DNA of 64,000 nucleotides from Uranotaenia lowii (lineage: Eukaryota; Arthropoda; Insecta; Diptera; Culicidae). The notes under the pieces were generated by a model. That model did no database searches, was not told the origin of the DNA, and was given only the letters and a program-made list of their open reading frames with translations. The stretch covers positions 58,700,217 to 58,764,216 of the forward strand of contig NC_073691.1 of NCBI RefSeq assembly GCF_029784155.1. Reading direction: 5' to 3'. A program made the translations under genes and the position numbers. Of this stretch, positions 56,053 through 64,000 are shown one piece after another (the stretch's first letter is position 1; the number at the start of each line of letters is the position of its first letter).

Positions 56053-56633
56053 CTTGTGCGAAATGCAGACACAATGAACAAACTTCACGAAAGTTGGATG
56101 TAGAGGATTTTTTAAGTTACCTTTCCAATTTTTTACATTATAGGTATTACAGCGAAAGATAGTAAACAATTTTGGTTCTTTGCCAATTCAAATTAGTTTA
56201 AATTAATTTACATGTGAAGAGCGGTTGATTTTAAGCTACTGGATTGAGTCGGAATTTTTCCTCACACAAGTGAAGTAGTGGCACATTGCAGAACCCCCAC
56301 GAAATGGTCTCATTTTAATTGTTTATGCAAACATTCGCACTTTGTTTTACAACATTTTTAAACTGGTTGTTTATGGTTGAGAACCTGTCGATTTTTTTTC
56401 TGATGAATAATTTTGTTCAATGTTATTGTAAATCATTATTTAACCATCCCTAATATCAAAACAGCTGTAGGATGTCTTACAAAAGTTATTGACGGCATAC
56501 TTAATCTCTTCCACAAATTTTTAGATTAATCCTCAATACAATGTGGATTCCATACTATCTAATCATATCTCTCCAATACCTTCTGTAATAATAAAAAGCT
56601 AATTCAATCATCTATTTCTGTCCACATTTTCAG
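56053..56633 (+). other. intron end upstream of the egghead exon
   Basis: AT-rich non-coding DNA that ends in a pyrimidine-rich tract and CAG (TCTATTTCTGTCCACATTTTCAG), a good 3' splice site at 56633. Confidence 0.5.
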
Positions 56634-57013
56634 ATAATCACAGTACAAAAGCAAACTCGCAATCCATCCTGAAGGAATCATGTTAGCCAGCAGCAGCAGC
56701 AGCAGCCATCATCGTAGTCCTTCGGAAGAGACTGCGCATCAAACGTGACTCCCAATCCTGGTCAAGTGTGTTCCCATGGTAAACATGGGCTATTACTAGT
56801 GGTGCGGGTTGTGATACTCGATTTGGACCATCCGGTGGACAGATTAGATAGTGAATCATTGTACCAATTGAAGTGTTCAAATAGCCCCAGTGTTTAGAGT
56901 AGTGCACTAAGCTGAGAGCTGTCGAGTCGAGTGCAAGATCTTTAGGGTATCATTGATTGGGAAAATTTCCCAATTGGTCCAGTATTCGAGCAGCAGATAA
57001 GAACGGGGCAGTC
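56634..57013 (+). other. egghead 5' untranslated part of the exon
   Basis: Inferred 5' UTR from the acceptor at 56633 to the ATG at 57014. It contains a short CAG repeat (56686-56705) and several upstream ATGs. The transcript start lies on an upstream exon not identified here. Exon extent is inferred from splice signals only. Confidence 0.5.
56680..56748 (+). promoter_or_regulatory. upstream ORF, 22 codons, spanning a CAG repeat
   Basis: ATG at 56680 reads MLASSSSSSHHRSPSEE... to TGA at 56746-56748, about 265 bases before the main start. The Ser run is encoded by AGC repeats. If the exon is used as predicted, scanning ribosomes meet this frame first, which could lower translation of egghead. 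Confidence 0.4.
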
Positions 57014-57817
57014 ATGCTGAATTCCATTTCGAAGCATTTGCTTCACTGTGCCCTGCTCATAACGTTGCTGATTCTGTTCGAAGTTTTCTCCGGTGGTATC
57101 AAAGTCAACGAGGATAGTTTCGTATCGATCGATCCATGGGAGGAATACGGCACGATACCAACGATCCTGCTGTACACACTGCGACTGCTGACGTTCCTCA
57201 CACTGCCTCAGGTGTTGTTCAACTTCTGCGGGCTGGTTTTCTACAATGCCTTCCCGGAAAAGGTAGTCCTCAAGGGATCGCCACTGCTGGCGCCCTTCAT
57301 CTGCATCCGAGTGGTGACACGCGGTGATTATGCGGATCTAGTCAAATCGAACGTTCTGCGGAACATGAATACCTGCCTCGATACGGGGTTGGAAAATTTC
57401 CTCGTCGAAGTCGTGACCGATAAGCCGGTAAATCTGCCGAAGCATCGACGCACCCGGGAGATTGTGGTACCGAAAGATTACAAAACGAAAACCGGGGCCC
57501 TGTTCAAATCGCGTGCCCTCCAGTACTGTCTCGAAGACACCGTCAACGTACTTAACAACAACGATTGGGTGGTCCATCTGGACGAAGAAACGCTACTTAC
57601 GGAAAACAGCGTCCGGGGCATCATTAACTTTGTGCTCGATGGGAAGCATCCCTTCGGCCAGGGACTGATCACATACGCAAACGAGAATGTCGTCAACTGG
57701 TTGACCACGCTGGCCGACAGCTTCCGGGTGTCGGATGATATGGGCAAGCTGCGGTTGCAGTTCAAAATGTTCCACAAGCCGTTCTTCAGCTGGAAGGGCA
57801 GCTACGTAGTAACTCAG
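57014..57817 (+). CDS. egh: egghead, beta-1,4-mannosyltransferase (N-terminal 268 codons)
   Basis: Egghead adds mannose to glucosylceramide to form mactosylceramide, the core of arthropod glycosphingolipids, in secretory-pathway membranes (GT2 family). The ATG at 57014 (MLNSISKHLLHC) matches where fly Egghead begins; the frame is open further upstream but lacks an ATG. Hydrophobic segments lie at about residues 9-27 and 45-75 (LPQVLFNFCGLVFYNAFPEK). Conserved blocks follow: PLLAPFICIRVVTRGD, NTCLDTGLENFLVEVVTD, GALFKSRALQYCLED, the GT2 acidic motif VHLDEETLLTENS, GQGLITYANENVVNWL and FFSWKGSYVVTQ. The exon ends after GTAACTCAG at a GTTAGT donor (57818), in phase 0. The remaining ~190 codons expected from fly Egghead (about 457 aa) lie beyond the window. 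No lesion is seen. Confidence 0.97.
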
Positions 57818-58412
57818 GTTAGTTTTATCCTTTGATTCCTTCTGTCGATTTTAAGATTCGTAAACTTTCTGTAGACTAACTACACAAATATGTTGTTTTG
57901 GACGTTCAACATACTGACCAGTATTATTTTTCAATATTTCGAATCTCTTACTTCTAATGACGAATCCTCATATTTGCAAAGGTAATTGCGCTCGACAATA
58001 AGAGAATATAATTAAAACCGACAATTTTACTCACACATGTAGTTGAAAGCGGCCTCAATTATTGTAAATTTTAAAAATAGCTTGAACTAACAAATCAAGC
58101 AGAGACGAACCAGCCAAAGGCTGAAAGTCTCTTAAAATCAAGAAAAAAAAATCAAATCAAGCATCAAGTCTGCCCACATTTGTTATTCCCTGTAGTTGGA
58201 GTTCACTCTCAGGTCTCGTTAACTGTGTTTCTATTAGTTTCTAAAACCCTCCAACATTGATTTAAATAATTCTTGTGACAAGCCCTTTCATTTAAAGGAA
58301 TTTCAAGTATGTACAAACATCCATCCCGAGCACGTGGCTAAGTATTCGTAGTATTTGTCCTCTGCAAGTAGCTCGCGTGACTTTTTGCGTTTTCTTCAGT
58401 TATACTTGTATC
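57818..58412 (+). other. egghead intron, first part
   Basis: Starts with the donor GTTAGT. AT-rich DNA with no recognised exon. The intron extends at least to the window end, since no following egghead exon was found on the plus strand. Confidence 0.7.
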
Positions 58413-60056
58413 CATGGCCGTAGGAACGGGGGGGGGGGGGGGGGTTTTGGGGGTTTTACCCCCCCCCCCCCCCCCATGAGGGTCCAGAAAAGCAAGGGAG
58501 GTCCACACATAAAATTTTAAATTTATAATCATATTTTGGTAATAGAGTTAGATTATTTAAGAGTAACAATCTGGACTAAAAACTTATGTCAAAACCTCAA
58601 AAACCCATCTCTAGTTCAAAATTCTTCTACAGTTTTTCAAAATTTTCTCATTTGTTCATAGAAATTCTGGTCTGAATAATAAATTTTAAACTAAGTTAAA
58701 TTAAGGATTCTTGATTTTCAGTTCGAATTACCATAAGAAATTGGAAAAGAAAAGCTTCTTTGAAATCTTGGTTCAAATTTGGTTTTGCACCTCATATCAA
58801 ATTTGAATCAAGTTTTTCGAAAATTATAGATTTCTATCATTTCTATTTTTCTTGATTCTAAAAAAATGGAAAATCAACAAAATCAGTCTCGAGTTTTCTG
58901 TTCTTGGTTCGAAATAAATGCAGTAGAACTCCTTTTATCCGAGGTAGTCAGATAAGTGAAACCTCGGATTATATAAAATTCCTTCATTTGAAGCTTCAAA
59001 TGGCGATAAAACATTAAAAAATCTGGAGAAGATTAATCATTTGAAATTCATATTTCAAGTTCTGATCTGGAATTAAGATTTTGAAGCTGATGTTTTGTAC
59101 ATTTAAGAAATTGTATAGAAATTCGGATATAGATTCAAAGTTCAATTTTTTAATTCCAGATACAGAATTAAGATTCAGAATGCTGATTTAAAATTTAGAA
59201 AAAGATTGAGCTTGTAAATGGGTTTTACAATCAACATAAAAAATTTACTTATCAATACAATTTTCAGGTTTAATTTTTTATTCAAAATAAGTTTGAAAAC
59301 ACAATTCAGCTGAAAATCAGTAATACAAAGTAGAAATTGAGTTAATTCTCCAAGTTGTGGCTTATGAAAAAAAAAACTTTATTTTAATTTAAAAAAAAAA
59401 CATCCACAGTAACTGATCTTCAACTTAGAGAATCTGCAAAAAATTCCAGATATTTTGGTTGAACTGCTGAAAATTTTTATTATTGTTTTTTAAAAAGCCA
59501 AATTTCAATTTAAAATCATTATTTTGGTTCAAGTTTGCATCAAGGAAATTTGATCGGAAAAATTATATCTTTTACTTTTATTAAAAAAAATACATATTTA
59601 TTTGCATCGATGGTTGAAATCTTTGAATTTGCAAAAGAGTTTGGAAGATGGGGCTTATTTGATTTGAGCATAGAAAAAGTTTTTTTCAAAGAAATTGAAG
59701 GCACTCCTTAAAAAACTTATTTTATGTTCAAATCAAATAAGTTTGATCCACCACACTTTTGAACAAATTCAAAGATTTTAACCATCAATGAAATCGAAAT
59801 CCATATTTTGTTACTTAAGGTTTCATTTTAAATATTTATCTCACCTTTCAGGTTCAGGGCCAGTTTTCTAAAGTTACGATTTTATACGAAAACTATGCAT
59901 GTAAAAGTACTTAAAATAAATCATCACATAGTTAAAACATAATTTGTTTTAATTTTTTTTTATTCGTGCCCAACAAGGGAAACAAATCATAGATAAAAAA
60001 CAGTCATCAAACCCCCCCCCCCCCCCCCCCATGAGTCGGTTCTTCCTACGGCCCTG
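58413..60056. mobile_element. hAT-like non-autonomous element in the egghead intron
   Basis: An 8-base duplication CTTGTATC flanks it (58405-58412 and 60057-60064). The ends CATGGCCGTAGGAAC and (minus) CAGGGCCGTAGGAAG are inverted with two mismatches. Eight-base duplications and CA-starting ends of this kind characterise hAT elements. G/C homopolymers follow inside both ends. The interior is AT-rich and encodes nothing recognisable. Confidence 0.85.
58428..58475. repeat. G17 ... C17 homopolymer hairpin at the hAT-like end
   Basis: Seventeen Gs (58428-58444), a short TTTTGGGGGTTTTA spacer and seventeen Cs (58459-58475) form a hairpin and could also form a G-quadruplex. A C19 run (60012-60030) sits inside the other end. 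Run lengths may be assembly-sensitive. Confidence 0.95.
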
Positions 60057-61199
60057 CTTGTATCAACCGAAGCGATAGGTTTTTGTCAAATACAAAGGCA
60101 GTTTACCAAGTTTTGAAAAAAAATGGTCTATAGATCTTAGTTTTTTTTAATTGAAATTATCCCAACAGTAAGATTAGAATACTTAAAAGCCTTGGAGACT
60201 AGAATAATTTACATATGCACTAGAAAATAATAAATATTGAAAACTCCTACCATGAAATTAGTGTTTTTTCCTATTTCCTGTCGAGATGTAATATGTTGTG
60301 CTAGATATTAGATGGGGATTCAAAACAATAACTAAACAATTACACACTCTCAATCAAAAATGTACCATCAACAGGAAGCCTGTGATCAACTCAATCTATA
60401 GCTATCTAATATTGGTGTTGGAATTGATTCGTAGGTTTGTCATTCTTACTAAAGTAAATATTCCTCGTGAAGTGCACATTTTTATCGTTATGTGAAAATT
60501 CGTGATTATGTCATAACCACGCATATTGTGCTGAATAACCTATCGAACTGCTTGAAAAATAATTTTTTTTTTGAGAGTAGAATATAGAGAAGTGTAGGAG
60601 TCATAGAACCCCCCATTTTTCAAACCCGAAGTGTTTGCAGAATTTTGCAGAATTTCTAGATTTCCTGTGATCCCCTCTTTGGTGAATTTTGACGTTTTGT
60701 GCATTTGTTAAGTCAGTTGGCACCACAATTAAAATTTCTATTCTTCCGACTGCTTCTGGTAGTCTGCTTTATTTTAAAGGCTTAAACCGTAGCATGTTAG
60801 CTATTCTTGAATAGTCTAGCAGGCTCTCAAAATCTCAATGTATGAAAAGTTTTGATTAAAAACCTAAAACCTTTCATTAATCCTCCAACTCCACTCCAAG
60901 AGATGAGGCTGGCCAACAGTCTTATGAGACTGGTGGCCAACTTGTAGTAATGTGCTAAGGGAATGGATCATATTGGTTATCTCCCTCAGTTTATCACAAA
61001 GTCTTCTTCAGTTGACGTAACTATGACGGCAATCTCACTATTACCATATATTCTAGGCAGTTTAGCACAAACTATCATCTCTACACATGACGTGCTGGGT
61101 GACAGTGGTCAAGACTTAGTTGGTCGTCTGCTCAGTCCCGCCAGCACTTCATACTTAGTTTTGACCTCGTTTAGGGTTTAACCCGAACGATCATTCCCT
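60057..61199. other. egghead intron, AT-rich, no recognised gene
   Basis: Nothing supported except a possible LINE 3' flank from about 60880 on, where complexity rises (GGCTGGCCAACAGTC... GACTGGTGGCCAACTTG, a small inverted repeat at 60909-60943). Confidence 0.4.
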
Positions 61200-61769
61200 T
61201 TTTTCCTAATGGGGTTAGAGTCCAAAGAGGCTGGCTGCTGGTCACTTCCTTGCTAAGGTCTCAAGAATCACTTCCTTCTCGCCAAAGACTAATTCTGCCT
61301 TACTGTAAGCTTCCCTCGAAGAGGCCGAGCTTCACCAGAGTGTGTCCGGCGGACTCTCCTCAAGATGTCGCAGCTGCCTGAGGACTTCAGCGTGCGTCTC
61401 CTCTAGTGTTCTGACACCGATTACGTCCCCCTATCCCTCACTCATGTAGATCCCTCTTTATGGCCCTACATTTGCAAGGTAACAAACACTATTCCGCGTT
61501 GGACCACGAACGGGTGGAACTACCGCGCAAGGTCTCAATGTACATAGAAGATCACATCTGTTATCGCATGCACTGTATTTCTGTATCGTGAGGGCATATA
61601 AAGTCACATAAATAAACGGAGCAAATTTGATTGATTTTGGGCATTAACACTCCCACACTTCCCCGATTGGCGTGCACTTACGGCTCTGCATGCTAGATGC
61701 TCGCTGGAGGGATCATCTTCTTCTCGGGCTTTGTCTGCCCCGCATTTGTACTCTGGCTGTGCATTATAG

Positions 61770-62070
61770 GAACACTGTTGGTCCTTCTGGCTTGATTTCG
61801 GCCGCCGTTCGGGCGGAGCGCCGATTGAATGGAACAGCTGGTGCTGTTGCCTCGGTTTGTAGCCGCCCTACGCTTGGAGCGCCGCTTCAGTGGTCCTACT
61901 GGCACCTACGCCTGCCGAACCTGCACTGCTGGTGCTGCTGGTTTGGTCTCGGCTGCCCTTCGTTCGGAGCGCCGATTTGGTGATACTACGGGTGCCTCTG
62001 CTTCGATTGTCAGCCGCCTTACGCCTGGGATGCCGATTTGGTGGCACTAGTGGTGCTTTTCCTGCTACTT
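61770..62070. repeat. degenerate GGAGCGCCGATT tandem repeat
   Basis: Four imperfect units, each with GCCGCC(G/C)T..CG, a GGAGCGCCG(A/C)TT(T/C)-like core and ACT(G/A)(C/G)TGGTGC, spaced irregularly (cores near 61815, 61877, 61965 and 62028). It lies in the presumed 3' region of the R1-like LINE. Confidence 0.65.
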
Positions 62071-62366
62071 CGAGTGCCCTACTTTAGCCTCCGAAAAGAG
62101 GCCCTAAGGAAACGGAACTAATTAAAATATTTTTTTTTAATTCAAACCATAACAGCCGGGTGTTTGCTGCCGTGAGTGGGTTCGTCCCACTTAAACCACC
62201 TTGGGCTTCGTGTGCCAGATGTGCCCCTTGGTTTCACCCTATGATACTACATCAAGGGGTAGGCTGTGCTCATGCACTTATACATCTCACCCTTTTCCAC
62301 TTTCTCAATTTTTGTCCTTCTCCTTTTCTCTATCGCCAACTTCAGACTGGTACGGAAAACCCCGAG

Positions 62367-62510
62367 ACGTGTGCCGGTTAGGTAACGCTTCCATAATAAC
62401 TCACGCCCGTCACAGCATCCACTTCCCCGGGGACCTCGAAACGTGTGCCGGTTAGGTTACGCTTTCAAAGTAACTCGCGCCCGTCACAGCATCCACTCCC
62501 GCAGGATTTC
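62367..62510. repeat. 74-bp tandem repeat, two units
   Basis: ACGTGTGCCGGTTAGGT starts at 62367 and 62441. Both units continue with AACTC(A/G)CGCCCGTCACAGC and ATCCACT. Confidence 0.9.
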
Positions 62511-62732
62511 TAACCACCAAGGCATAGCCGATTGAGAAACTACCAAGCTAGAATCTCGTCACGGCCACCCCGAATGGTATCTCCGCTTTCTTTTGCTGCA
62601 AGAAAGATGCTAGCTGAGAACGTGGGACCTTTTAAGTCCCACCACACGTATGAGTCCAGATTAGGGTTATACAGCGCCCTAAGATCGCGTTGCTTTTGAA
62701 TTGTGGTGTCATACGAGGCCCAAAATCTTCCG

Positions 62733-64000
62733 TTAGCTTGTCAACTTTGGTTGACTATCTCGCTCTCTCCGTTCATCATCTTTCCTGATTCTTATCAGAT
62801 CACGCATGATTTGCGAGATTTCGTCGACTATAGCACGCCACGATTGTTCGTTGCGACACATTTCACTCACAATATTTTCCGCGTTCAAATTCTGTAGTTG
62901 TTGACGCCTTGAAATGAACCTAGGGCAGACAAAGATAACATGTTCTGCTGATTCCTCCATATCTACGCATATCGGGAAAAAAGGGGAGCTTAAACCCATG
63001 AAGGTATTGCTTAAAGCACCCATGACCCGAAAGGAACTGCGTAAGGTAGAAGTTGACCTCTCCATACTTCCGATTTACCCAGTCTGAAAGTCGCAGGATT
63101 AGCCTATGCGTCCATCTTGCGTTGTTCGATGCGTCCTATTGCTCCTGCCACTTGAGCATTGACGCTGCTCGTTGAATTTTACGCACTCCTCTAACAGCTC
63201 TGGCTTTGTAACCCTCCATATCCTCCATAGCGCTTTGGCAATCGCTTCCCAGCTGGCATTGTTGAAGGCATTCTTAACGTCGATTACCACAATGGCGCAG
63301 TGACGAGTCCGCTTCTGTTTATATGCGCGCTTCGCGTACTCTGTCACCATTCAGATGGCGTCCACCGTAGATCTCCCTTTTCGAAAACCGAACTGTCTGT
63401 CCGACAGTCCACTTTCGCCTTCTGTGTTGATAATAAGTCTGTTGAATATTATCCTCTCCAGTAGCTTACCAAGGGTGTCCAGCAGACTAATTGGTCTGTA
63501 TGAAGACGGGTGCCCTGGGGGTTTCCCAGGTTTTGGTAGTAGCACAAGCTTCCCTCGTCGAGACACTTTTGTAGCACCACTCTGAAAGTATCCGGAATGG
63601 TCTGTACCGCCACCTTCGGCACTGCATTTGGGATTCCGTCCGGATCAGGGGCCACAAGTTTCTTGGCAATAGCTACAAGTTTCTTGGCAATAGCCACAAG
63701 TTCCTCATTCGTTACTGGCTCGATGTCGTGGGAACCCGCGCCGTACGGGGTAAGTGGCCACTGCGTCGGGCCATGCTGCGGGAAAAGATGTGCAACGATC
63801 TTTCCCAGTTTTTTGGACACTTTTCGGTCGGCGACCTTGGGCCACCGAATCTCGCCAGTGCAACTTTATAGGCTTGGCCCCATGGGTTATCATCTACGCT
63901 CTGGCATAACGCTCTGTAGCAGTTCTCTTTGCTTGATTTAATAGCTCGCTTAAGTGCCACCCTGGCTGCTCGATAAACGGCACTTCTCGTTTCTCTATCG
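62733..64000 (-). pseudogene. R1-like LINE ORF2 remnants with deleted RT core
   Basis: Reading on the minus strand: a pre-RT region (LKRAIKSSKENCYRALCQS, WGQAYK), then PDGIPN, VLLPKPGKPPG and SSYRPISLLDTLGKLLERII. GFRKGRSTVDAI and IVVIDVKNAFNNASWEAIA follow, the latter an RT block. At about 63180-63200 the sequence jumps from KPELLEECVKFNEQ to AASMLKWQE near the C-terminus. The block that would hold the catalytic ADD is therefore missing. The C-terminal part has AEHVIFVCPRF (Cys/His motif). Frameshifts are present, and a 21-base duplication near 63660-63700 repeats AIAKKLV. Confidence 0.85.

Larger units (their letters stand above)
61200..64000 (-). mobile_element. R1-like LINE (copy 2) with long 3' region, internally deleted, runs off the window
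   Basis: Protein-coding remnants occupy 62733-64000. 61200-62730 is GC-richer non-coding DNA with two sets of tandem repeats, best read as the element's 3' untranslated region. The 3' border was not located. The C-terminal coding part matches 27.1-27.3 kb, so both belong to one family. Its location inside the egghead intron in antisense orientation makes it a potential source of antisense transcripts. Confidence 0.7.

Noticed and set aside
56957..57013. Earlier start for egghead
   Set aside because: The frame is open here but begins with TTG, has no ATG, and the residues do not match Egghead; ATG at 57014 aligns with the fly start.
61672..62455. Several overlapping plus-strand frames of 65-103 codons
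   Set aside because: They arise from GC-richer tandem repeats in the presumed LINE 3' region and show repeat-derived amino acid patterns.

Overview
The window is eukaryotic, AT-rich and dominated by transposable elements. It most likely comes from a mosquito, and the high repeat load favours a culicine. Three things point that way. The only clear host gene is the 5' part of egghead, which is highly conserved in Diptera. A D37E transposon of the IS630-Tc1-mariner group, described from mosquitoes, is present. So are RTE, R1-like, I-like and jockey-like LINEs, tRNA-derived SINEs, and piggyBac-, hAT- and Tc1-type non-autonomous elements. The species assignment is inference. I see no bacterial operon, rRNA or CRISPR array.

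Layout. 0-2.4 kb: a decayed D37E transposon and an RT scrap between two diverged direct repeats. 3.0-5.5 kb: an element with imperfect inverted ends and TTAGCAA-type subterminal repeats. On its minus strand it holds four exons that splice with canonical GT/AG sites into one 116-codon frame ending before an AATAAA. 5.5-16 kb: mostly unassigned AT-rich DNA with a tandem duplication, a 350-bp GT microsatellite inside an inverted-end element, and a fold-back element. 16.1-24.2 kb: an RTE LINE with an uninterrupted 1035-codon frame (17.8-20.9 kb), a 3' fragment of the same family, a Tc1-ended element with ~400-bp arms plus a solo arm, and a 1.1-kb TA-flanked element whose empty site can be read from another copy of the host repeat. 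24.2-35.4 kb: two dead copies of one jockey-superfamily LINE, an R1-like fragment between minisatellite blocks, and an element holding a 59-bp RNA-like hairpin. 36.3 kb: a possible PARP relic. 38-39.4 kb: small palindromic elements and a SINE. 40.1-47.9 kb: a nested stack in which a Ty3/gypsy element is interrupted by a TTAA-flanked piggyBac-like element, which is interrupted by an I-type LINE, which is interrupted by a small element holding a tRNA-like sequence. 48.9-56.6 kb: fold-backs, SINEs and AT-rich DNA upstream of egghead. 56.6-57.8 kb: the egghead exon. Its following intron runs off the window and contains a hAT-like element (58.4-60.1 kb) and, on the minus strand, an R1-like LINE (about 61.2-64 kb).

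Only egghead has an assignable cellular role. Its product is a membrane beta-1,4-mannosyltransferase of arthropod glycosphingolipid synthesis. The RTE frame is the only long, apparently intact mobile-element gene. The most unusual material is the small spliced gene in the 3-5.5 kb element, a similar but much smaller spliced cassette in the 22.9-24.0 kb element, and the 31.5-kb hairpin.
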